A stretch of DNA of 58,423 bases from UMGS1781 sp045628105 (GTDB lineage Bacteria > Bacillota > Clostridia > TANB77 > CAG-508): contig JAZQOX010000021.1 of the NCBI GenBank assembly GCA_045628105.1, positions 1 to 58,423 on the forward strand, in the 5' to 3' direction. Under the pieces are notes generated by a model. That model was not told the origin of the DNA and searched no databases. It saw only the letters and a list, made by a program, of their open reading frames with translations. Both the position numbers and the translations under genes were made by a program. Below, piece after piece: positions 37,352 to 45,925 of the stretch (its first letter is position 1; every line of letters starts with the position of its first letter).

Positions 37352-38194
37352 ATGAGCGTATTAAAAGAAACTAAATTCATAATGGACAAGTACAATATAA
37401 CTGCAAATAAAAGCCTAGGTCAAAACTTTTTAGTTGAGGATGAAGCTGTTTCTGGAATTGTTGATGCAGCCTCAATTTCAAGAGATGACTTAGTAATAGA
37501 AATAGGACCAGGACTTGGAACATTAACAAAAGATCTATTAGAAAAAGCTGGAAAAGTAGTTTGCATAGAGCTAGATAAGAGAATGGTTCAAATATTAAAC
37601 GATAGATTTTCTTTATATGAAAATTTTCAAATAATAAATGAAGACGTGTTAAAAGTTGATTTAAATAATGTCATAAAAAATGCAAACATGAAAACGACAA
37701 AAATTGTAGCAAATTTACCATACTATATAACAACACCAATCATAATGAAATTATTAGAAGACAGACTTAACATAGAAACAATTACAGTTATGATACAAAA
37801 AGAAGTTGCAGATAGACTTGTAACAGAGCCAGGCAAAGGAGATACAGGAGCAATAACATATGCAATAAGATATTATACAAATCCAAGAAGAATACTAGAA
37901 GTACAAAATACATCATTCATACCAGCACCAAAAGTAAATTCTACGGTAATACAACTAGAAGTATTAAAACAACCAGGTGTAATGGTTGAAAATGAAGAAA
38001 AACTATTTGAACTTATAAAAATGTCATTTATGCAAAAACGAAAAACGCTTGTAAACTCATTAACTAATAGCGGCAAATACGGTAGCAAAGAACATATAGA
38101 AAATATATTAGCACAGCTAAACATAGATTTAAAAATACGACCAGAAAAACTAACATTAGAGCAATATGCAGAAATTTTGAAAATGATATTATAA
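37352..38194 (+). CDS. rsmA: 16S rRNA dimethyltransferase (KsgA/RsmA)
   Basis: This 280-residue enzyme dimethylates A1518/A1519 of 16S rRNA. Motifs: SLGQNFLVEDEA, VIEIGPGLGTLT, ELDKRM, the catalytic NLPYYITTPI, FIPAPKVNSTVI and the C-terminal helical domain. GAGAGG precedes the ATG. In B. subtilis it neighbours yabE and yabG; here these are 5-30 kb away. Confidence 0.96.
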   Translation: MSVLKETKFIMDKYNITANKSLGQNFLVEDEAVSGIVDAASISRDDLVIEIGPGLGTLTKDLLEKAGKVVCIELDKRMVQILNDRFSLYENFQIINEDVLKVDLNNVIKNANMKTTKIVANLPYYITTPIIMKLLEDRLNIETITVMIQKEVADRLVTEPGKGDTGAITYAIRYYTNPRRILEVQNTSFIPAPKVNSTVIQLEVLKQPGVMVENEEKLFELIKMSFMQKRKTLVNSLTNSGKYGSKEHIENILAQLNIDLKIRPEKLTLEQYAEILKMIL

Positions 38195-38219
38195 AGAATG
38201 ACATAAAAGGAGGAAAATT

Positions 38220-38795
38220 ATGGCCAGAAAGGGAAGAAGACAATTAAAAAAACAATTATTAAATACAACCAAAGGAACAATACAAGAACAAGAACCAGAG
38301 CAAACCGAAGAAATTGTTAATATTGTTAATAATGTTGATGAACATGGATTTTATAGTGATGGAACATATGCAAAAACTGGAGAAATATATGACGAGAGAG
38401 GGTTTAAAATAGACGGAACCAATATATATACACATGGAAAATTTGATAAAAGAGGGTTTGACATAAAGGGATATTTTAATGGCATTAATGGTGTGAAATA
38501 TGATTATGCAGGATTTGATAAAGATGGCTATAATTCAAAAGGATTTGATTCAAATGGAAGACATAAAGATACTAATCGCTTTTATGGACCAGATGGTTTA
38601 AACATTCACGGACGTACAAGAGAGCAACAAGCTTTTTGGGAAAAAGCGCAACAAGCACAAGAATTAGATAAAAAAATAGCAATAAGTAATGCGAAAATAG
38701 ATGAATTGGAAGCGACAATAGCTAGGCTACAAGCAGAACTACAAGAAGAAATGGGCAGACGTAAGAATTTAGAAGAAGATAGAAGTAAATTATAA
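38220..38795 (+). CDS. GF-D-x-x-G-repeat protein with coiled coil
   Basis: This 191-residue protein has a basic start (MARKGRRQLKKQ), then about eight copies of a repeat of the form GF-x-x-D/K-G-x-Y/T-x-x-x-G between residues 40 and 130 (YDERGFKIDGTN, DKRGFDIKGYF, YAGFDKDGYNSKGFD), and a coiled coil from about 145. No signal peptide is seen. The repeat type is known from bacterial proteins of undefined role. It precedes another coiled-coil gene by 21 bases. Confidence 0.7.
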   Translation: MARKGRRQLKKQLLNTTKGTIQEQEPEQTEEIVNIVNNVDEHGFYSDGTYAKTGEIYDERGFKIDGTNIYTHGKFDKRGFDIKGYFNGINGVKYDYAGFDKDGYNSKGFDSNGRHKDTNRFYGPDGLNIHGRTREQQAFWEKAQQAQELDKKIAISNAKIDELEATIARLQAELQEEMGRRKNLEEDRSKL

Positions 38796-38816
38796 AACGA
38801 TGGAGGAAAAGTAAAG

Positions 38817-39155
38817 ATGAAGGAAAATAAAAGCATGATTTGCACTAAGCAAAACATTTTTTCAAAATTTATTAATATTTTCAAGAATCTTTTCAAAAAA
38901 ACAATTGATGAACCAAAAGAAAACAATAAAAAAATAGAAAATAAAAAAACAAAAGAGGAAATTCTTGAAATATATGAGAAAGCAAAAAAAGATGAATATG
39001 ACATTACAACACTTAACGATGAAGAAATGGATATGCTTAACAAACTAATAGATGCAGAAATAGAAATGAAAAAGAAAAAAATAGATGAACTAATGACAGA
39101 AATAAAAATGAGAGAATATGAACTATCAAACTTAAAAAAGAAAATACAAAATTAA
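38817..39155 (+). CDS. small coiled-coil protein, unknown
   Basis: This 112-residue Lys/Glu-rich protein has an N-terminal FSKFINIFKNLFKK amphipathic stretch and a long C-terminal coiled coil (residues 75-112). GGAGG lies 9 bases upstream. It probably forms an operon with the repeat protein before it. No family is recognised. Confidence 0.6.
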   Translation: MKENKSMICTKQNIFSKFINIFKNLFKKTIDEPKENNKKIENKKTKEEILEIYEKAKKDEYDITTLNDEEMDMLNKLIDAEIEMKKKKIDELMTEIKMREYELSNLKKKIQN

Positions 39156-39184
39156 TATATAATAATTTGAAATATATTTAGAAT

Positions 39185-39220
39185 AAAATCGCTTGAAGCC
39201 ACTTGACTTCAAGCGATTTT
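39185..39220 (+). terminator. terminator overlapping the next promoter
   Basis: The stem aaaatcgcttgaag/cttcaagcgatttt (14 bp) has an 8-base loop. Its loop and right arm contain the -35 box of the next promoter. Confidence 0.8.
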
Positions 39221-39230
39221 GTAGTATAAT
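39203..39230 (+). promoter_or_regulatory. putative sigma-A promoter
   Basis: TTGACT (39203-39208), a 16-base spacer and TATAAT (39225-39230) lie 27 bases before the DUF84 gene. Confidence 0.65.
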
Positions 39231-39256
39231 TAATAATTAGATAAAAGGAGAAAAAT

Positions 39257-39860
39257 ATGTTAATTTCAATTGGAAGTAGAAGCATACCTAAAATTTCTGC
39301 AATAACAAAAGCATTTTCAAGATATCCAGAATTATGGGTAGAAAATGATGAAAAAATTGAATATATAATAATGCCTAAAGAAGTTAGAAATGATGAAAAA
39401 CAAGGACAAGCAACTGATAACTTTTCAGGTGTTTCTTGCAATCCATTATCTTTAGAAGAAACTATAAAAGGTGCAAAAACGAGAGCAAAGAATGCATTTG
39501 AACATGCCGAGGAAAGATGCCGGCACATGTAGTTTTGGAGTTGGAATAGAAGCAGGAATGTATCCTGTAAAGGAAGCTGAAACAGGATATATGGATGCAA
39601 GTATTTGTGCAATTTATGATGGAGAAAAATATTACTTAGGATTTAGTCCGTCATTTGAATATCCACAAAGTGCAGTTACAAGAGTGCTTCAAGGAGAAGA
39701 AATTGGATATATGCACGATATATTTGGAAACACTGCAAAAGGAAGAAAAGGAGCAATAGGAGTATTAACAGGAGAAAGAGTATATAGAGATGAGTTAGAG
39801 GAATATGCTGTAATAATGGCACTAACCAAAATCGTCTCAAAGGAAATATATGATAAATAA
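39257..39860 (+). CDS. DUF84/YjjX-like inosine-xanthosine triphosphatase, +1 shift at CGG
   Basis: The DUF84 family (YjjX-like) hydrolyses non-canonical purine triphosphates. The first 88 codons run from MLISIGSRSIPKISAI to NAFEHAEERC. The in-frame CGG at 39521-39523 would give RHM and a stop. Skipping a C (39520 or 39521) gives CGTCSFGVGIEAG, the family active-site region. It then continues with GRKGAIGVLTGERVYRDEL to TAA 39858-39860. The corrected length is 200 residues with no other defects. ATG 39257 follows AAAGGAG. The promoter overlaps the upstream terminator. Confidence 0.85.
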
Positions 39861-39863
39861 TGT

Positions 39864-39890
39864 AGGGGGGCGCCGCCCTCGGCGACCCAA
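39864..39890 (+). repeat. GC-rich hairpin
   Basis: GGG-CGCCG-ccct-CGGCG-a-CCC forms a compact stem of almost pure GC in otherwise AT-rich DNA, between the DUF84 gene and thrS. It has no T-run. It resembles short dispersed hairpin repeats more than a terminator. Confidence 0.6.
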
Positions 39891-39913
39891 ATATCAAAAA
39901 AGGAGAGAATATT

Positions 39914-41671
39914 ATGTTTAAAATAAAATTAGATGGTGGAAGAACAATGGAAGTTGAAGAAAAGACATATTGGCATACAACATCACACATATTAGCACAA
40001 GCAATAAAAAGACTATATCCAGAAATGAAATTAGCAATAGGACCTGCAATAGATAATGGATTCTATTATGATTTCGATACAGACAAGCCATTTACACCAG
40101 AAATGTTATCTGCACTAGAAGAAGAAATGAAAAAAATAATTAAAGAAGACTATGCAATTGAAAGATTCGAATTACCAAGAGAAGAAGCTATAAAATTAAT
40201 GAAAGAAAAAGATGAACCATACAAAGTAGAATTAATAAATGATTTACCAGAAGACGCGGTAATATCATTCTACAAACAAGGAGAATTTACAGATCTTTGT
40301 GCAGGACCACACTTACCAAGCACAGGAAAAGTAAAAGCAATAAAACTATTAACATCATCAGGAGCTTACTGGAGAGGAAATGAAAAAAATAAAATGCTTC
40401 AAAGAATTTATGGAATTTCATTCCCAAAACAAAGTGAGTTAGATAATTATATCAATATGATAGAAGAAGCAAAGAAAAGAGATCATAGAAAATTAGGAAA
40501 AGAACTTGAACTATTCTTCTTTGATGAAACAGCACCAGGAATGGCATATTGGATGCCAAAAGGATTCACATTAATGAATACATTAATTAATTTCTGGAGA
40601 CAAGAACATAAAAAGAGAGGATACCAAGAATTTTCAGGCCCACAATTAAATAGTAGTGTACTTTGGAAAACATCAGGACATTGGGATCACTATAAAGAAG
40701 ACATGTTTGTTCTAACAGATGCAGATGGAAATGAACAAGCATTAAAACCAATGAACTGTCCAAACTCAATAAAAATATATCAACAAAAATTAAGAAGTTA
40801 CAAAGACCTACCATTAAGATTTAATGATGTTGATGTTATACATAGAAACGAAAAATCAGGACAATTAAATGGATTATTTAGAGTAAGAATGTTCCGTCAA
40901 GACGACTCACACAACTATGTAACAGATGAACAAATTGGAAGTGAAATTAAAGACATAGTTGAAATTGCAAAAAATCTATACTCAGTATTTGGACTAGAAT
41001 ACAAACTAACACTTTCAACAAGACCAGATGATTTCATGGGTGAAATAGAAACATGGAACAAAGCTGAAAAGGAATTAAAAGAAGTTTTAAATGATATTTG
41101 CGGAGAAGGTAATTACCTAATAAATGAAGGCGATGGAGCTTTCTATGGTCCAAAAATAGATATAAAAATGAAAGACTGTTTAGGAAGAGAATGGCAAATG
41201 GGTACAGTACAATTAGACTTCCAATTACCACAAAGATTTAATTTATCATACATAGATAAAGAAGGAAACAAGAAAACACCTATAATGATACATAGAGCAA
41301 TATTTGGTTCATTTGATAGATTTATTGGAATACTTACAGAACATTACGCAGGTGCATTCCCACTATGGTTATCACCAGTACAAGTTAAAATATTACCAAT
41401 AGCAGATGCACACCATGAATATGCAAAAGAAGTTCTAGCAAAATTAGATGAAGCAGGAATTAGAGTTGAATTAGATGACAGACAAGAAAAAATAGGATAC
41501 AAAATAAGAGAAGCAACAATGCAAAAAACACCATATATGCTAATACTTGGAGATAAAGAAGTAGAAGCAAAAGCTGTTGGTGTTCGTTCAAGAAAAGACG
41601 GAGATTTAGGACAAATGTCAATAGATGAATTCATAAACAAGGTAAAATCAGAAGTAGAAAAATTCGAATAA
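39914..41671 (+). CDS. thrS: threonyl-tRNA synthetase lacking a TGS domain
   Basis: This 585-residue class II synthetase begins almost directly with the editing domain: HTTSH near residue 20, then DLCAGPHLPSTGKVKAIKL. It proceeds to the catalytic core (GPQLNSSVLW, MNCPNSI, FRVRMFRQDDSH, GDGAFYGPKIDI, ILTEHYAGAFPLWLSPVQV) and an anticodon-binding domain. Standard bacterial ThrRS is about 640 residues with an N-terminal TGS domain; only about 15 residues precede the editing domain here. GGAGAG lies upstream. No T-box leader was recognised in the short upstream gap. Confidence 0.95.
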   Translation: MFKIKLDGGRTMEVEEKTYWHTTSHILAQAIKRLYPEMKLAIGPAIDNGFYYDFDTDKPFTPEMLSALEEEMKKIIKEDYAIERFELPREEAIKLMKEKDEPYKVELINDLPEDAVISFYKQGEFTDLCAGPHLPSTGKVKAIKLLTSSGAYWRGNEKNKMLQRIYGISFPKQSELDNYINMIEEAKKRDHRKLGKELELFFFDETAPGMAYWMPKGFTLMNTLINFWRQEHKKRGYQEFSGPQLNSSVLWKTSGHWDHYKEDMFVLTDADGNEQALKPMNCPNSIKIYQQKLRSYKDLPLRFNDVDVIHRNEKSGQLNGLFRVRMFRQDDSHNYVTDEQIGSEIKDIVEIAKNLYSVFGLEYKLTLSTRPDDFMGEIETWNKAEKELKEVLNDICGEGNYLINEGDGAFYGPKIDIKMKDCLGREWQMGTVQLDFQLPQRFNLSYIDKEGNKKTPIMIHRAIFGSFDRFIGILTEHYAGAFPLWLSPVQVKILPIADAHHEYAKEVLAKLDEAGIRVELDDRQEKIGYKIREATMQKTPYMLILGDKEVEAKAVGVRSRKDGDLGQMSIDEFINKVKSEVEKFE

Positions 41672-41679
41672 AAAAAGAA

Positions 41680-41718
41680 ACATTTTGGGGATAGTCCCTA
41701 AAATGTTCTTTTTTTTTA
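41680..41718 (+). terminator. terminator of thrS, GGGA-core hairpin
   Basis: The arms acattttgggga and tccctaaaatgt pair around TAG, followed by a long T-run. The GGGGA/TCCCT core matches the GGGAC palindrome family. Confidence 0.8.
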
Positions 41719-41771
41719 TTTTATCTTGAAAAATATATACTAGTTATGATATATTATAAGCGGTGATTAGT

Positions 41772-43268
41772 ATGAGTAAAGGAAAAAGATATGATGAACC
41801 CAAATTAAACATGAAAAAAGTATTTGGAACAATTATTACAATTGTAGTAATCATAATGATAATAATTACAATTAATAAAATACTAAGCAAAAAAGCAAAC
41901 GAAATAGTTAATGAAAAAGTAACATATTTTTCAGCATATGTAGATGAAAAATGGGGTGTAATAAATAATAATGGAGAAATTGTAATAGATACGACATATG
42001 ACGAAATGGTTACAATTCCAAACCCTGATAAGGCAGTATTTGTTTGTATATACGATGTAAACGAACAGACAGGTGTATGTAAAACAAAAGCAATAGATGA
42101 TACAGGAAAAGCAATTTTTACAGAATATGATACAATAGAAGTTATAGATAATTTTGATTCAAAACAAAATAATTGGTTTGAAAATAATTTATTAAGAGTT
42201 AGCAAAAATGGAAAATATGGCATAATCGATTGTGACGGAAATCATATTCTCGAATGTGAGTATGATGAAATAAATTCTTTAAAAAGTGTTGAAGGAAACT
42301 TAATTGTAAAAAAAGATGGTAAAGTTGGACTAGTAAATAACGTAGGACAGCAAATAATAGAAACAAAGTATAATGACATAAAAACACTTAAAGAAGGCTA
42401 TAAAAATGAATACATTATAATAGATGAAAATGGAAATTCTGGAGTTATAAGTACAAGTGGAACAATAATTATAGAGCCTGCATATAAAGAAATTAAATTC
42501 TTAAATAGTACAGATTACTATTCAGTAAAAATAAATGACAAATGGCAATTAATTAATAAAAAAGGTGAAATAGTAAATAATAGCTATGATGAATATACAT
42601 TTGTAAAAGGTGATTATGTAATAGTAAGAAAAGATCAAAAATATGGAATTATAACTATTGATGGACAAGTTAAAATTGAACCAACATATGAAGAATTAAA
42701 TTATGCATTTTCAGTATATTACATTGCAAAACAAAATTCTAAGTATGGAATCATCAATACAGAAAACGTAAGTATAATACCGCTAGAATACTTAAGTATG
42801 AACTACTGGGAAGAAAAAGAAATATTAATAGCAGATAGAACAATATCAGAAACAGTATTATTTGATAGTAATTTAACTGAAAAACTAGCAGGAATATTTG
42901 TTTATGAAAACGACTATATAAAGGCAAGAGTAAATAGCGAAGACAAGTATTATACATACCGATTTGAAGAAAAACAAACAAAAGATATATTAACAAAAAA
43001 CACATTATTTGTAAGTAAAGATCCAGAAACAGGGAAATATGGATACGTAGATTCTCAAGGAAACTTAGTTGTAGAATATTCATATGATGATGCGAAAGAA
43101 CAAAATAAATATGGATATGCAGCAGTAAAAGTAAATGGAATGTGGGGATCATTAGACAAAGGTGGTAAACAAGCATTACCAACTGTAGTAAACTTAGAAA
43201 ACAGTATATATGTAGATTTTATAAGAGAATGGCACTTGGCAGATGAAGGTATATACTATACAAAATAG
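41772..43268 (+). CDS. membrane-anchored WG-repeat protein
   Basis: This 498-residue protein has one N-terminal membrane segment (about residues 18-36) and roughly nine WG/KYG repeats: KWGVINNNGEIVID, KYGIIDCDGNHILE, KVGLVNNVGQQIIE, KWQLINKKGEIV, KYGIITIDGQVKIE, KYGIINTENV and KYGYVDSQGNLVVE. WG repeats form beta-propeller-like surfaces of unknown ligand. ATG 41772 is used rather than GTG 41763. Confidence 0.85.
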   Translation: MSKGKRYDEPKLNMKKVFGTIITIVVIIMIIITINKILSKKANEIVNEKVTYFSAYVDEKWGVINNNGEIVIDTTYDEMVTIPNPDKAVFVCIYDVNEQTGVCKTKAIDDTGKAIFTEYDTIEVIDNFDSKQNNWFENNLLRVSKNGKYGIIDCDGNHILECEYDEINSLKSVEGNLIVKKDGKVGLVNNVGQQIIETKYNDIKTLKEGYKNEYIIIDENGNSGVISTSGTIIIEPAYKEIKFLNSTDYYSVKINDKWQLINKKGEIVNNSYDEYTFVKGDYVIVRKDQKYGIITIDGQVKIEPTYEELNYAFSVYYIAKQNSKYGIINTENVSIIPLEYLSMNYWEEKEILIADRTISETVLFDSNLTEKLAGIFVYENDYIKARVNSEDKYYTYRFEEKQTKDILTKNTLFVSKDPETGKYGYVDSQGNLVVEYSYDDAKEQNKYGYAAVKVNGMWGSLDKGGKQALPTVVNLENSIYVDFIREWHLADEGIYYTK

Positions 43269-43272
43269 ATGA

Positions 43273-43306
43273 AAAAAGAGGCAAGGGTATAACACACTTG
43301 CCTCAA
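43273..43306 (+). terminator. hairpin after the WG protein
   Basis: The arms gaggcaag and cttgcctc surround an 11-base loop, followed by AAAATAG rather than a T-run. Confidence 0.6.
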
Positions 43307-43329
43307 AATAGTATTTAAGGGGAATAAAA

Positions 43330-43704
43330 ATGAAAGTATTATGTGGAACAGATATTATAGAAATAGATAGAATAAAAAAATCAATAGAAAGAAGCGGAGA
43401 ACAATTTTTACATTTAATATATACTCCAGCAGAAATAGAATATTGTGAAAGCAAAAGAAATGCAAAATTTTGCCACTATGCTGGAAGATTTGCAGCAAAA
43501 GAAGCTTTATACAAAGCAGTATCAGCATTATTACCAGATAAATTTGCAATAAGCTGGAAAGATGCACAGGTAATAAATGATGAAAACGGAAACCCACAAG
43601 TAGAATTTTTAAACATAAAATTTGATCAAATATCAAGTATAGATATAAGCATATCACACTCAAGAAATTATGCAGTAGCAAATGTAACAATATTAGTGGA
43701 ATAA
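43330..43704 (+). CDS. acpS: holo-ACP synthase
   Basis: This 124-residue phosphopantetheinyl transferase has GTDIIEIDRIKKSI (metal-binding Asp), the KEALYKAV motif with FAAKEA, and ISHSRNYAVANV. Normal length. AAGGGG precedes the ATG. It transfers phosphopantetheine from CoA to acyl carrier protein. Confidence 0.95.
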   Translation: MKVLCGTDIIEIDRIKKSIERSGEQFLHLIYTPAEIEYCESKRNAKFCHYAGRFAAKEALYKAVSALLPDKFAISWKDAQVINDENGNPQVEFLNIKFDQISSIDISISHSRNYAVANVTILVE

Positions 43705-43760
43705 AAAGGTTTGAAGTGGAAATAGGGTGGAAATAGGGAACACGCACCTTTTTCTATTTT
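43703..43760 (+). terminator. hairpin with tandem GGAAATAGGG
   Basis: The arms aaaaaggt and acctttttc enclose a tandem of ggaaataggg. A-rich sequence follows. It may be a terminator or a dispersed short repeat. Confidence 0.45.
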
Positions 43761-43830
43761 AAAAAAAGAATAAAATAATAAAATTTGGGAAAACTTGGAA
43801 TAGAAGATTTTAACGAAAAGGAGATTTTAA

Positions 43831-45330
43831 ATGGAATCATATTGGGTTAAAACAACAGCTAGACCAAGTTTTTCCTCTTTACAGGAAAATATAGACTGTG
43901 ATGTTTGTATAATAGGTGCAGGAATAACAGGATTAATGACAGCATATATGCTGATAAATTCAGGATTGAAAATATGTATTATTGATAAGGGAGAAATATG
44001 TAGTGGCGTAACAGAAAACACAACAGCAAAAATAACGAGTCAACATGGTTTAATATATAAATATTTAGAAGATAGCTTTGGACTAGAATTTGCAAGAAAG
44101 TATTTGATTTCAAATGAAGATGCAATAAACACAATAGAACACATTGTAAATACGGAAAAAATTGAATGTGAATTTGAAAGAATAACAAATGGAATTTATA
44201 CATGTAAAGATGAATACTTTAAAAGAATAAAAGACGAGGTTGAAACAGTACACAAAATAGGTTTAAATGCTGAATTTATAGAAAAAACAAATCTTCCGTT
44301 TGAAATAAAAGCAGGAATCAAGTTTCCAAATCAGGCTAAATTTCATCCATTAAAGTATTTGTATGCAATAACAGCAAAACTTGAAGAAGCGAATGTTAAA
44401 ATATATACAAATTCAAGAGTTAAGGATATAGAAAGAAACGAAAATTCATACAGTGTAAAAACAGATAAGAACAGCATTAAAGCTAAATATGTTGTTATGG
44501 CAACACATTATCCAATTAAAAACTTTCCGGGAATGTATTTCTTAAAAATGTATCAAGACAGATCATATGCAATTGCAATAGAACCACATGAAAAATTTGA
44601 AGAAGGTATGTATATCTCTGCAGAAAGCCCTGTTGCATCATTTAGACCAATTAATGATGAATTGCTTATAATAGGTGGTCAAGACCATAAAACTGGAGAA
44701 ACGGGAATGAATATTGATGGATGCTATAAAAGTTTAGAAACATACGCAAGAGAAATATATCCGCAAATGAAGGTAAAATATAGATGGAGCACACAAGATT
44801 GCGTATCAATAGATAAAGTTCCATATATAGGAGAATTTTCAACATTAATGCCAAATTTATTTGTTGCAACAGGATACAAAAAATGGGGGATGACAACATC
44901 ACATGTAGCAGCCCAAATTATAAGCGATAAAATTCAGAAAATTAAAAATAAATATGAAGATATATACACGGCAACAAGATTAAGACCAATAAAAAACTAT
45001 AAAGAAATGGGAAACATGTTAAGGCAATCCTTTTATTCATTAGGAATAAATAAATTAAGAAAGCCAAAATATAAATTTGAAGATTTGAAAAAAGACACAG
45101 GAGGAATAGTAGAATACAATGGAAAGAAACTGGGAGTCTACAAAGATAATGAAGGCAATGTTTTTGTAGTAAAACCACATTGCAAGCATTTAGGATGTGA
45201 ACTTAGCTGGAATAATTTAGAAAAAACATGGGACTGTCCATGTCATGGATCAAGGTATGATTATACAGGAAAACTTATAAATGAACCATCAACAAAAGAC
45301 CTAGATGTCGAGTTTAGGGACAGTCCCTAA
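43831..45330 (+). CDS. FAD-dependent oxidoreductase with C-terminal Rieske domain
   Basis: This 499-residue protein has a DAO-type FAD domain (DVCIIGAGITGLMTAYML, then GEICSGVTENTTAKIT, and ATGYKKWGMTTS) and a Rieske [2Fe-2S] domain at about 430-490. The cluster ligands are seen in HCKHLGCELSW and WDCPCHGSRYDYTG. It is YhfW-like and its substrate is unknown. The final residues VEFRDSP and the stop lie in a GGGAC-type palindrome, so the C-terminus was probably altered by that repeat. AAAAGGAG precedes the ATG. Confidence 0.9.
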   Translation: MESYWVKTTARPSFSSLQENIDCDVCIIGAGITGLMTAYMLINSGLKICIIDKGEICSGVTENTTAKITSQHGLIYKYLEDSFGLEFARKYLISNEDAINTIEHIVNTEKIECEFERITNGIYTCKDEYFKRIKDEVETVHKIGLNAEFIEKTNLPFEIKAGIKFPNQAKFHPLKYLYAITAKLEEANVKIYTNSRVKDIERNENSYSVKTDKNSIKAKYVVMATHYPIKNFPGMYFLKMYQDRSYAIAIEPHEKFEEGMYISAESPVASFRPINDELLIIGGQDHKTGETGMNIDGCYKSLETYAREIYPQMKVKYRWSTQDCVSIDKVPYIGEFSTLMPNLFVATGYKKWGMTTSHVAAQIISDKIQKIKNKYEDIYTATRLRPIKNYKEMGNMLRQSFYSLGINKLRKPKYKFEDLKKDTGGIVEYNGKKLGVYKDNEGNVFVVKPHCKHLGCELSWNNLEKTWDCPCHGSRYDYTGKLINEPSTKDLDVEFRDSP

Positions 45331-45338
45331 ACTCGACA
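45308..45338. repeat. 31-bp perfect palindrome, GGGAC family
   Basis: GTCGAGTTTAGGGAC and GTCCCTAAACTCGAC are separated by a single A. It covers the last codons of the Rieske oxidoreductase and its TAA. Confidence 0.9.
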
Positions 45339-45433
45339 AATTGGTGAAGGGCTTAAATAAATTTACTAAAAGTACTTGAAAAATAAGGAAAAAGAGATTA
45401 TAATTAATCAGTACAGTAGAAATACTGATTAAA

Positions 45434-45510
45434 GCGCCTGTAGTTTAGCTGGATAGAATGCGAGGCTACGAACTTCGAGATCGGGGGTTCGAATCCCTCC
45501 AGGCGCACCA
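45434..45510 (+). tRNA. tRNA-Arg(ACG)
   Basis: A complete cloverleaf is present. The acceptor GCGCCTG pairs with CAGGCGC, the anticodon stem CGAGG pairs with CTTCG, and the loop CTACGAA gives anticodon ACG; the T arm is standard and CCA is encoded. With inosine at 34 it reads CGU, CGC and CGA but not CGG. A small hairpin (45406-45430) precedes it. Its 3' end is the apparent target of the downstream element and island. Confidence 0.95.
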
Positions 45511-45514
45511 CGTC

Positions 45515-45546
45515 GCAATCGCCCCAAATGGGCGATTGTTTTTTTC
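45515..45546 (+). terminator. terminator of tRNA-Arg
   Basis: The stem caatcgccc-caaat-gggcgattg is followed by a T-run. Confidence 0.85.
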
Positions 45547-45900
45547 AAAAAACAATTAAGCCCATTAGGACGTTGCTCCTTTTTCGAAAAAAGTACCGCT
45601 CTGCTTGGCTAATCCCTTGTAAACGCGGGATTTAACGCCTCGCTATCGCTAACAACTTTTTTCGAGAGATAAGAAGAAAAATAATTAGGGCATTTTTAAT
45701 TTGTACGAAATAGAAAGAGGGATTCGAAAAAGGTGAGCGACTGAGCGCTGCCGGTAGCAGAAGAAGCGAAGGAGAGAACGTGAAAGCAACAATATGAATG
45801 CGACTTAGAAGGAGCATGAATATATGTTGCTTCGCCGTTTACCTTGCCGAAATGAAATGGAGGCCTTTTCGAGCAGGTTAAGGCCTGCCGAAACGCAGGC

Positions 45901-45925
45901 AAAAGATGTCCAGTGGACATCTTTT
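45901..45925. repeat. perfect 12-bp hairpin
   Basis: AAAAGATGTCCA and TGGACATCTTTT pair around one G. It lies within the tRNA-linked element, 18 bases before its right repeat. Confidence 0.8.

Noticed and set aside
39861..39913. T-box riboswitch upstream of thrS
   Set aside because: Only about 50 bases are available and they contain a GC-rich hairpin; no T-box core is visible.
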